Source of the DNA: Chara braunii
Taxonomy: Eukaryota; Streptophyta; Charophyceae; Charales; Characeae
NCBI GenBank assembly: GCA_003427395.1
Contig: BFEA01000085.1
Coordinates: forward strand, 1,376,027 to 1,415,515
Reading direction: 5' to 3'
DNA: 39,489 nucleotides
The notes under the pieces were generated by a model, which was not told the origin of the DNA, did no database searches, and saw only the letters and a list, made by a program, of their open reading frames with translations. The stretch's first letter is position 1. The number at the start of each line of letters is the position of its first letter. Shown here piece by piece: positions 35,601-39,489 of the stretch. Both the position numbers and the translations under genes were made by a program.

Positions 35601-38600
35601 TATTGGGAGGCATATTGAGAGAAGAATATAGGTTAGTTATTAAAAAAAAAAAAAAAAAAGAATGGTATGGGGCTCAATGAGGACAGACGGACTGACCTAG
35701 CCATCTTTGCATTTGTCTCTAAGGAGATGCTCAGGTTTCTCCTGCATTCAGCCAGATCCTTCTGAAGCGCGTCCACCTGTTATCATGTGTTTCAAAGGGG
35801 CAGATCAAATCACCCATCAGTTAGTCCACCACTCCCCTTGCCAGGTCACCCCCTTCAACTTTTGCCTCCCTCCATAACAAGGACAGATCTACTCATGCTC
35901 ACACATCAAGAGTAAGCATACAGAAACAGGTCCTCATAGCGTATCCTGGGAAATTTTCCCTACCCTTGCCAGGTCACCCCCTTCAGCTTTTGCCTCCCTC
36001 CTTCAGAACAGGGACAGATCTACTCATGCTCACACGTTCAGAGTAAGCATACAGAAACAGCTCCTCAGAGCGTATCCTGGGAAATTTTCCCTCGCTGGGT
36101 TATTGCTACAGAGAGTGGAAGGGAGTGCTGAAAGCTGAGAGGTGTACAAGCCAATATTCAATATACAATGAATTCCAGGTCGCCATTCAATGAGACGCCA
36201 GAGCCGTACTAGTAGCATTGAGGTCAGCGGCACGTATAATGCGAGAGCCGAGATAAAAATAGTAAGGGCCTAGAAAATATGGTTAGATCCATGAGTCCTT
36301 AGTGCAGGAGGAAAGCAAGTAGTGACAAGATGAGGGGATGGAATGAGCAGTGAACTCTCACCTCCAAACGAGACAGCTCTGCCATATGACTGGCAACCGC
36401 TGCAGCCTTTCCACCATCTCCACACTGCTCCAAGTGTTGCACACCCTGGATGCACGCGTTCAGGAAATGCTTCTCAGTGTCGAAGTACACAATTGAGCAG
36501 AGGGAGAACAACAAAGAGGGATCAACATCGAAATGAAGAACAACAATGAAGGATGGCGTGTGGTCCATGACCAAAGGTCCCTGGAAATGTGCCATTTACT
36601 AGCAGAACAAAACCCCAGAAGCTCGCGTCACTTCATTTCTCTCCAATTTCAAGCATAAATATAAGTCTATGATCAATGACTTACCCCTCCTTTGCTGAGG
36701 AAGATAGAGCTCCGGCGGTTGCTAAAATCTGTGACATTCCTTGAGTCCAGCAAAACAGTAAGCTGCACAAATGCAAAAGAGAAGCAGGAGAGACCAGGAG
36801 AGAGGGAGAGGGAGACAGAGGGAGACAGAGGGAGACAGAGGGAGACAGAGGGAGACAGAGGGAGAAAGAGGTAGAGAAAGAGAACAAGGTTAGGGTTGAA
36901 TGCAAAAGATGGGCCGGAACTTTCAGGGGGAGGGGGAGAAACAGCACCGTATCAATAAATTGCCACACAGCCACAGCACATGATCAAATGAGATTATGGC
37001 GAGATGGGAGAGGGACCAACTCAAATCAGTAAAGCTCCGTTCTTCTTCATCCTGAGCAGTGCATCAAGATCGCCCGTGCGCAGAACAGGGGGACAACATA
37101 GCACGGTGCAACAGACAATCATCACGCTTGCCTGACCAATGCCAAGACAGAATTCCCCATCTTTTTTTTTCCTTTTGCAATAACCTTTCACATTATAAGC
37201 GGGTCCAGCATCCGTCACATACAGAATAACCTCGTCTACGTGCTGAAAAACGAAAGAAAAGCAGCTAATTAAACCTGAGAATAACGATGGGAGTTCATTC
37301 ACACGTGGCTGCACGAATACAAAGCCAAACGGACAGCCTGTCACTTATCAGTATCAGATCACAGGAAAAAGGACTGACCTCATCTCGAAGTGCAGCGATT
37401 TCCTCCTTCATAAGCTCCCTCTCACCGTTTTCATAGAACTCTCGGTCCCTAGATAAACCAAAGTTAAACAAGACGAATGAAACAAGATAGAAATCTCTTT
37501 GTGAGATAGCTTCAGGACTCAATGTCATTCGTGACAAGTGTGTTCTTAAACTAGAAAGAGTAGAGCATTCTGGATGCATCTCGAACTATCATGCTGCCAC
37601 GAGAAGCACCCGTCTATTCTGACCCCACACAATAAATCCAAACTCCAACAGTAACCCAGGCAAGGACATCACATGACACCAATGCACATTGCTGACTTAC
37701 TTGTTAAGCAGGCCGAGAAGGCGCAGATTCTCTGAAGCAAACTTCATAACTTCCGGTGGCTTAGCTGCCCTTTCCCGAAGCACTTGCAACTCCTGCAATA
37801 GATTGGCATTCTCCTCCTGTAGTGCTTCGTCCGCATTTGTCATTAGCAAGCCATCTGCCGCCACCTCCAAGCGCCGAATCTTGTCCTCTCTGAACTTGAG
37901 AACCATTCTCCCACAGTTTGCCTCCTGCTCCATCCGCTTCACTAATTGCTCAAGGTGCTCAATTTCCGAAGCCTGCTGTTTCACCTGGTTCTCTGCAGAC
38001 TGCTCTCTCCTGAAAGCCCCAGCTAGCATTGCCTCCAGTGCTCGAACCTGCCATTATCAGGAAGCCTGGTCAGTCTCTCACCACAGTGTTGAACAAACAC
38101 CTCAATTGAGCAGTGAGAGGACCCTGTCACGTTGCCAAGAAAAACCAACTCAAGTGAGCAGTGAGAGGCCAGTAGTGCATATGCACGCATGCACGCTACT
38201 TCAGCTTAAGGGAATCATACAAGGAAGAAGGAACTTACTCTGCTTGCAGTAGCAGAAGTGTCTTTTGCCGGAAGAAGAGATTTCGTCAAGTCAAAAGAAT
38301 CCATGGAACTCCTGAGTGCCTGTGCCAGAACCATCGTGCTTGATGCCTGGAGTGATTGCCGTCTTGCACTCGGAGATATTGGTGGGGGTAGTCCACGCAA
38401 GCGAGAGAGCTCCTCTTTCAGCCGTCGAATCTGCTCATTCAGATATGCCACATCCCCTGAGCTGTCTTCGTTGACAACCGCCTAAGATGTGGGCAGCACG
38501 GACGCCCAAACAACAGAATCATAGGACGACAAACAGGTCCAACGTTGGAAAAAGTGAGCAGTCGATTCACACCTTTTCAGTTGGAAAAGGACACAGAGAA

Positions 38601-39296
38601 ATAACAGACCCCCCTATCTACTCAGCAATGGAGTAAATGGTCGTCATGAGCGAACCCATTTCTTTCCCATTTCTCACCTTGTTGCGAATGAACTTGGCCC
38701 GCTGGGCAAACTTCAGTGTGCCAAGCGTCTCACTGAAGCAGCTGCATACACATAGCCATCAGAATTTGGGGGAACACAGAAGACAACGCACAATAGTTAG
38801 ATCATCGTGGAGTTTTTTACTGTCTTAAGCACTGGATCTGGCAATTTTAATCCCGTCTTTGCTTGCGTGTACTGTCTCGTCCACTGAAAGAACCAATCTT
38901 TTCCTGTTGATCGAACAACGTAGCCGACAGAATTTCGGGGTAACAGAGAAAACACGGAACATAAGCCCTTCGGGACATTCCATTGAAATTGGAACGATAC
39001 AGAAGATTAGCTTGGCCCCTGTGCAAAAAAAATAAGGCACATAAGTCAGATGAGTGTAGGTTTTCTTTACTGTCATTTTTCCACCTACCTGGTCGTGCTT
39101 GCATGCACTGTCTGATTCAATTAAAGAACAAATTTTCCTTTCAATCCAACAGAAGGCGATAAATAATCAGCAAAAGTGATAAGAACTCCAGTTCAGCTAC
39201 ACATCTTTGCAGTGTGCTTCTTCTTCTGGTAGCTTACCTGAGGGATGGGCTCACGTTGGCAATCATCACAGTTTTTGAATTTCCTCCCAGCGAGTC
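12437..39296 (-). CDS. KIN-12 family plant kinesin (5' truncated by window), 24 exons
   Basis: Plus-end-directed microtubule motor of the plant KIN-12 family. Family members act at the phragmoplast and division plane in cytokinesis (PAKRP1 and POK types in Arabidopsis). Visible part: the end of the motor (DSLGGNSKT, ANVSPS, CFSETLGTLKFAQRAKFI), the neck (AVVNEDSSGDVAYLNEQI), a coiled coil of well over 1500 residues, and the family C-terminus (MTHDVLRSILG, QRIHHHVKIK). The 24 exons were placed by GT/AG signals on the minus strand. All phases agree and the total is 6261 bases, 2086 codons plus TGA at 12437-12439. With a typical upstream motor of some 350-450 residues the protein would be near 2500 residues, in the size range of the large POK-type members. 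Subgroup (A/B, C/D or E/F) cannot be settled by eye. Introns hold SINEs, tandem duplications and a 7-kb retroelement-bearing insertion. Exon edges are predictions without RNA support. Confidence 0.88.
13317..13427 (-). CDS. KIN-12 exon w (QRIHHHVKIK)
   Basis: 37 codons in phase 0, AQESSLQKRVTALETDVRKL and onward to LSQRIHHHVKIK. The histidine triplet block is one of the most conserved C-terminal features of this kinesin family. Acceptor tgtacag, donor gtatat. Confidence 0.93.
14132..14341. repeat. Intronic tandem duplication, period about 113 bp
   Basis: Two copies (14132-14237 and 14245-14341) share aatgtt-agacaaatac, cacTAAGTCATTC, TGGTACAAAT and CTCTATCTTGGAAATCAGAC. The second copy lacks about 10 bases. 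It lies between exons w and v. Confidence 0.8.
14418..14529 (-). CDS. KIN-12 exon v (coiled coil)
   Basis: 112 bp. Completes a Gly codon, then WLEEMNRSQAEACAARVSAE and onward to AQNEKLK. The ER-x-WLEE-N motif across the u/v junction is shared by KIN-12 family members (from memory). Acceptor ctttgcag, donor gtcagc. Confidence 0.9.
14828..15058. repeat. (GT)n, assembly gap of 140 N, (GA)n
   Basis: A GT microsatellite runs into 140 unknown bases (14868-15007) followed by a GA array. The gap is probably an unresolved part of one compound repeat inside the intron between exons v and u. Confidence 0.95.
15135..15193 (-). CDS. KIN-12 exon u, with a doubled acceptor
   Basis: 59 bp, DQELAMIRERLEKFISERE, leaving in phase 2 at gtgagt. 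The acceptor is doubled (gatcag|GATCAG|GAG): use of the second would remove the residues DQ without a frame change. Confidence 0.85.
15342..15861 (+). mobile_element. SINE copy, 5'-truncated, with poly(A) tail
   Basis: The body matches the complete element at 35206-35659. Shared pieces include TCCTGGGGGTATaCTTC, CACCAGnGGAGAT, TCCTGGCTGGTT, CCAGGTGTT and, near the end, ATTGAGAGAAGAA. It ends in about 33 A. The tRNA-like head is missing, and a 22-bp piece (tgggggtatacttccgg) is doubled near 15350-15385. It sits in the intron between exons t and u, antisense to the gene. Confidence 0.75.
15862..16453. other. Intron sequence, nothing recognised
   Basis: I see no exon, repeat or element here apart from a short imperfect palindrome just after the SINE tail (ctcctgctggtcaggag, about 15872). 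Confidence 0.5.
16454..16656 (-). pseudogene. Two decayed copies of part of KIN-12 exon t
   Basis: Copy A (16454-16523) matches the exon over tctcagc-tctt-tgca and ATCTTGcgATTGTGAGACC. Copy B (about 16619-16656) matches over GGCTTaATGCATAA-cTGTG and CTTGCAATT. The matching exon part is about 16794-16841. Both copies lie in the following intron. They carry many differences and no intact exon structure, so they look like old tandem duplicates. Confidence 0.6.
16753..16917 (-). CDS. KIN-12 exon t (MTHDVLRSILG family block)
   Basis: 55 codons in phase 0, ISSLNWRLAEASGMTHDVLR and SILGMKME. The AEA-MTHDV-R-LLG block is a signature of the C-terminal half of plant KIN-12 kinesins, as I recall the family. 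Acceptor gatgttgcag, donor gtaata. Decayed copies of its 3' part lie in the next intron. Confidence 0.92.
17440..17545 (+). mobile_element. Probable tRNA-derived SINE head (second family)
   Basis: tagctcgatttg (17463-17474) resembles an RNA polymerase III A box, and gttcgaactc (17502-17511) fits the B box consensus. The spacing is 39 bases, slightly short. The stretch cctgttgaaa...gagttcgaa is shared with 9345-9370. It runs into a GAAA-rich tract that would be its 3' tail. Fair but not certain. Confidence 0.45.
17546..17760. repeat. (GAAA)n microsatellite
   Basis: An interrupted GAAA array in the intron before exon t (minus strand, hence TTTC in the transcript). It may have grown from the tail of the adjacent SINE-like sequence. 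Confidence 0.93.
17807..18028 (-). CDS. KIN-12 exon s (linker with SPLK)
   Basis: 74 codons in phase 0. VKALESELAESQNRL is followed by a non-helical linker with LSPLKGGTPFE (17930-17965) and QRTPQV, then a return to coiled coil, LLRKKLEEAERE. SPLK fits the Ser/Thr-Pro-x-Lys pattern of cyclin-dependent kinase sites. Acceptor aatgcag, donor gtatct. Confidence 0.9.
18396..18470 (-). CDS. KIN-12 exon r
   Basis: 25 codons in phase 0, ADKWRSWVNEMKITTEIMEA and onward to YQQK. The paired tryptophans are unusual in a coiled coil and may mark a conserved contact (inference). Acceptor tttaatcag, donor gtatgt. Confidence 0.88.
18530..18602. repeat. (CAT)n / CATCCTCAT repeat
   Basis: An imperfect CATCCTCA stretch passes into a CAT array in the intron between exons q and r. 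Confidence 0.85.
18882..18969 (-). CDS. KIN-12 exon q (coiled coil)
   Basis: 88 bp. Completes an Arg codon, then SLEEKEVELLTARNEIQKLA and onward to AKKQE. Acceptor tttttccag, donor gtactg. Confidence 0.9.
19379..19563 (-). CDS. KIN-12 exon p (coiled coil)
   Basis: 185 bp, phase 0 in and 2 out, ILQANDEVERQRVMKEERER and onward to TILEENQ. Acceptor gttattgcag, donor gtgtgt. Phase agrees with exon o across the 7.0-kb intron, so no exon need be missing there. Confidence 0.9.
19574..20039. repeat. Intronic tandem duplication, period about 196 bp
   Basis: Copy 1 (19637-19812) and copy 2 (19833-20039) share GTAGTACAA-GGAATTCCATG, CATAAACGTCAGTGCTGAAA and ATGATGTACTTGCTGCACCA. A shorter doublet (caaagaaaacgtcata at 19574 and 19610) precedes them. 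A third partial copy lies at 26141-26251. Confidence 0.85.
20596..20765 (+). other. Organellar group II intron remnant (domain V-like)
   Basis: Bases 20706-20739 form the 34-base hairpin typical of domain V: it begins GAGCCGTATGA, has an A-rich loop and ends TCATGTACGGATC. It is preceded by about 110 bases of very AT-rich sequence like a plastid or mitochondrial intron. Two bases break otherwise expected pairs: the strand facing the conserved AGC has A in place of T, and one upper-stem pair is A:C. This fits a dead nuclear copy of organelle DNA. Confidence 0.68.
21979..22864 (+). pseudogene. Retroelement gag-like remnant
   Basis: The frame at 21979-22330 encodes an acidic/helical chain with WDESLTSMVDRLSIIETKLS, like the coiled-coil start of some plant LTR-retrotransposon gag proteins. 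A second frame from 22472 has VQLDTFTGDNPKVDVADW, resembling the gag core start. A 26-bp perfect direct repeat (22013-22038 and 22091-22116) lies inside the first frame. The frames are broken and no protease or polymerase follows, so identity is tentative. Confidence 0.4.
22936..22998. repeat. 13-bp perfect inverted repeat
   Basis: gtccaccatagcc (22936-22948) and ggctatggtggac (22986-22998) can form a hairpin with a 37-base loop. The word CCATAGCC recurs near 23188 and 23252, so it may be part of a family of small repeats. Confidence 0.6.
24437..24660 (+). pseudogene. Gag zinc-knuckle remnant (CCHC)
   Basis: 24589-24627 encodes CLRCAGKHFVKYC, a retroviral-type zinc knuckle in which the gap before His is three residues rather than the usual four (C-x2-C-x3-H-x4-C). 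The upstream frame (from 24437) is basic and shifted relative to it. It probably belongs to the same decayed LTR-type element as the gag remnant at 22 kb. Confidence 0.5.
25385..25670. repeat. Diverged tandem repeat, unit about 90-100 bp
   Basis: AAGTTGATTAC followed by AGGC-AA-ACCCT recurs at 25421, 25511 and 25612, and tAGATTTTCAG precedes the first and third copies. About three units, clearly drifted. Confidence 0.6.
26141..26251. repeat. Third, partial copy of the 196-bp intronic unit
   Basis: Matches 19927-20039 over CGTCAnTGCTGAAAnCCAC, TCAGCCTTATAAT and ACTATTGATCTTGATTAT. It lacks the middle CCAGCCATGAAA piece. Confidence 0.8.
26553..26660 (-). CDS. KIN-12 exon o (coiled coil)
   Basis: 36 codons in phase 0, IAEHCKAVAEEREAEMAEVM and onward to ASLQDQ. 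Acceptor tctgtgcag, donor gtatgt. It is followed by the largest intron (19564-26552). Confidence 0.9.
26820..30014 (-). CDS. KIN-12 giant coiled-coil exon n (1065 codons)
   Basis: A single uninterrupted 3195-bp exon in phase 0. Its protein is almost entirely Glu/Lys/Arg/Leu/Ala-rich coiled coil, starting EIELHKDIEALKLQIELL. Acceptor gatgcacag, donor gtaccg after EARQ. The coil is broken by an acidic linker with DGGDGDEE and a CVMPC pair (about 28560-28670), a GGCCN stretch (about 28130), a basic linker with KKKSAWKSLAQSL (about 27715-27765), and a linker with YFTPPKG (27368-27390). Such long coils form dimeric stalks. The exon is roughly ten to forty times the length of most of its neighbours, which is odd for this gene. 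Confidence 0.93.
30317..30451 (-). CDS. KIN-12 exon m (coiled coil)
   Basis: 45 codons in phase 0, EKTNQSTDILEILKGEKRAM and onward to EFASR. Acceptor gcattcag, donor gtaaga. Confidence 0.88.
30983..31063 (-). CDS. KIN-12 exon l (coiled coil)
   Basis: 27 codons in phase 0, ETKQGVAGAEDVLERLREAE and onward to LRIAE. Acceptor tttttccag, donor gtgcac. The intron before it (31064-33505) is 2.4 kb and rich in tandem repeats. Confidence 0.87.
31228..32546. repeat. Direct repeats flanking a 1.2-kb T-rich tandem region
   Basis: gttaaacgaaacaag followed by tgaagtttttttt-ggtaaaaa occurs at 31228-31266 and 32507-32546, same orientation. Between them lie T/G-rich low complexity (31320-31520) and tandem repeats. 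Two units of CTGTCAGGGAACCGGG (31637, 31676) are followed by two units of TTTTCAAAGGGTT with GATGCCGG and CTCATTTTGGTCAT (31700-31810). Then come four loose units with GAGTCGnCGACTCTGGGC followed by a T run (to about 32120). The whole is in the intron between exons k and l. Confidence 0.6.
33177..33375. repeat. Diverged intronic tandem duplication, period about 117 bp
   Basis: Two copies (33177-33258, 33293-33375) share ATGAGGG-nTGTGAA, AAACAGGAAA and CTGACAnAGAGGAnAATGCAT. Confidence 0.6.
33506..33607 (-). CDS. KIN-12 exon k (coiled coil)
   Basis: 34 codons in phase 0, TDEKLEAEIDKRRAAEAALK and onward, a strongly charged helix with heptad spacing. Acceptor ttgatag, donor gtaagt. Confidence 0.88.
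34173..34262 (-). CDS. KIN-12 exon j
   Basis: 30 codons in phase 0, AKSRESIGIAIRDIQGPSAE and onward to LLSQLAE. Acceptor gtcacag, donor gtaagc. The Gly-Pro-Ser suggests a short break in the coil. Confidence 0.88.
34553..34656. repeat. 52-bp tandem duplication spanning a splice donor
   Basis: Copies at 34553-34604 and 34604-34656 share GAGCATT-AGAnGGGC, TTTTTGTGCATC and ATACCCTGAGT. On the gene strand the shared end is ACTCAGGGTAT, that is, the last bases of exon i plus its donor. Confidence 0.85.
34650..34731 (-). CDS. KIN-12 exon i, with a duplicated donor downstream
   Basis: 82 bp, QVDELRVEIAKLHEERTVIE and onward to ASLR, leaving in phase 0 at CACTCAGG|gtattg. A tandem duplication (34553-34656) repeats the exon end and donor 53 bp further into the intron, as CACTCAGG|gtatga. 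The copy is an equally good splice site. Confidence 0.85.
34975..35101. repeat. Diverged intronic tandem duplication, period about 69 bp
   Basis: TATGTC, GAGGAnnncATGCACTG and GGAGTnATTATA recur in the same order at 34982-35034 and 35054-35101. Confidence 0.55.
35206..35659 (+). mobile_element. tRNA-derived SINE with poly(A) and target-site duplication
   Basis: The head has an A box, tagctaagttgg (35217-35228), and a B box, gttcaacac (35262-35270), 45 bases apart as in a tRNA gene. A body of about 370 bases follows, ending in about 18 A (35642-35659). A 20-22 bp near-repeat flanks it: aaaaagaatgatgtgggctca at 35185-35205 and the similar 35655-35676, the expected target duplication. SINEs are copied by LINE enzymes. 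It is antisense in the intron between exons h and i. Confidence 0.85.
35697..35776 (-). CDS. KIN-12 exon h (coiled coil)
   Basis: 80 bp, phase 0 in and phase 2 out, encoding VDALQKDLAECRRNLSISLE and onward. The character and place of this helix (Asn-Leu-Ser, then Glu-Thr-Asn-Ala-Lys) fit the KIN-12 stalk. Acceptor gataacag, donor gtcagt. Confidence 0.88.
35835..36092. repeat. Recent intronic tandem duplication, period 128 bp
   Basis: Two copies (35835-35962 and 35963-36092) differ at only about ten positions. They share CCCTTGCCAGGTCACCCCC and GCGTATCCTGGGAAATTTT. It lies between exons g and h. Confidence 0.93.
36362..36472 (-). CDS. KIN-12 exon g
   Basis: 37 codons in phase 0, KHFLNACIQGVQHLEQCGDG and onward to AELSRLE, before donor gtgaga. 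Two acceptors three bases apart (ctgag and gagaag) would include or skip the first Lys without shifting the frame. Confidence 0.78.
36685..36762 (-). CDS. KIN-12 exon f
   Basis: 26 codons in phase 0, LTVLLDSRNVTDFSNRRS and onward. It has weaker support than its neighbours because two frames are open here. I chose the frame from phase continuity and the L-x-x-LLD pattern expected after exon e. Confidence 0.72.
36811..36860. repeat. Decamer minisatellite (GGAGACAGAG)5
   Basis: Five perfect 10-bp units with degenerate units on both sides, in the intron just before exon f. Confidence 0.93.
37379..37448 (-). CDS. KIN-12 exon e (FYENGERELM)
   Basis: 70 bp. Completes the Lys codon, then DREFYENGERELMKEEIAAL and RDE. 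The FYE-GERE pattern recurs in the stalk of KIN-12 family kinesins and supports the assignment. Donor gtcagt. Confidence 0.9.
37701..38047 (-). CDS. KIN-12 exon d (coiled coil)
   Basis: 347 bp, phase 0 in and phase 2 out. Encodes an amphipathic helix ending in MKFASENLRLLGLLNK, matching the position and character of the ENLRLL segment in KIN-12 proteins. Acceptor ag after taatggc, donor gtaagt. Confidence 0.9.
38239..38481 (-). CDS. KIN-12 exon c (neck and start of coiled coil)
   Basis: 81 codons, phase 0 at both ends. It begins with AVVNEDSSGDV, the neck sequence after the motor, and then enters the first coiled coil, followed by a proline/serine-rich stretch with SPSARR (38356-38395). That Ser-Pro site near a basic patch could be a phosphorylation site (inference). 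Confidence 0.9.
38678..38741 (-). CDS. KIN-12 exon b (end of motor domain)
   Basis: 64 bp. Completes a Ser codon across the junction and encodes CFSETLGTLKFAQRAKFIRN plus K, the last helix of the motor. FAQRAKFI is the form typical of plant KIN-12 motors. Donor gtgaga. Confidence 0.93.
39238..39296 (-). CDS. KIN-12 exon a (motor, LGGNSKT)
   Basis: First visible exon, 59 bp, entering in phase 0 and leaving in phase 2. It encodes DSLGGNSKTVMIANVSPSL, the highly conserved motor segment that follows the microtubule-binding region in all kinesins. The acceptor is cttctttctcag and the donor gtaagct. The 39297-39489 remainder is intron; no further exon is visible in it. Confidence 0.93.
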
Positions 39297-39489
39297 CTGA
39301 GAAAGAAGCAAATAACAGCATCAGTACCCACCCACACAGACACACAGCGAGCAGGCCAAGCCACCCAACACGTTACTATACTGGAAATCCCTTGCATGAC
39401 CACTCAACCATGGCACGAATCGAACATAAGAACGGCTGTGGAAGTTCACAGCCGTCTAACAAACAGAAATTCAGAGAATGTATTGCATC

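Noticed and set aside
37021-37110. Possible extra kinesin exon on the minus strand (TGDLDALLRMKKNG)
   Set aside because: It looks helical, but no clear acceptor/donor pair is visible and exons e and f already join in phase.
39297-39489. Earlier motor exon in the last 190 bases
   Set aside because: No kinesin-like reading frame with splice borders on the minus strand; treated as intron.

Overview
This is eukaryotic nuclear DNA, most likely from a streptophyte (a plant or a charophyte alga). The main evidence is a large, many-exon kinesin gene of the plant KIN-12 (phragmoplast) family on the minus strand. The long repeat-rich introns, plant-type LINE, tRNA-derived SINEs, microsatellites and an assembly gap fit a large-genome organism such as a charophyte (Chara-like), a bryophyte or a lycophyte. 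The species is an inference, not something the sequence proves.

Layout. Bases 1-181 are homopolymer runs at the window edge. About 340-7892 is a broken plus-strand LINE: a gag-like ORF1 with a zinc knuckle, an apurinic endonuclease, a reverse transcriptase with an intact FADD box, a zf-RVT-type C-terminus and a poly(A) tail, split by several frameshifts. About 7893-12436 has no recognisable gene. It holds microsatellites, diverged tandem arrays and a fold-back element that contains a tRNA-like B box.

From 12437 to 39296 runs one minus-strand gene. I can place 24 consecutive coding exons by splice signals and phase. Together they give 6261 coding bases (2086 codons plus stop) with all phases matching. 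The 5' end lies beyond the right edge: the window enters the gene inside the motor domain at the DSLGGNSKT motif. The protein then passes through the kinesin neck and a very long coiled coil, 1065 residues of which sit in one 3.2-kb exon. It ends in a C-terminal block typical of KIN-12 kinesins (MTHDVLRSILG, QRIHHHVKIK).

The introns hold nearly everything else: two copies of a tRNA-headed SINE (one with a clear target-site duplication), a second SINE-like family, and many local tandem duplications, one of which copies a splice donor. The largest intron, 7.0 kb, contains decayed gag-type retroelement sequence and a stretch that looks like domain V of an organellar group II intron, presumably an old organelle-to-nucleus insertion. 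There is no operon-like cooperation between genes: this is one host gene embedded in, and expanded by, mobile and tandem repeats.
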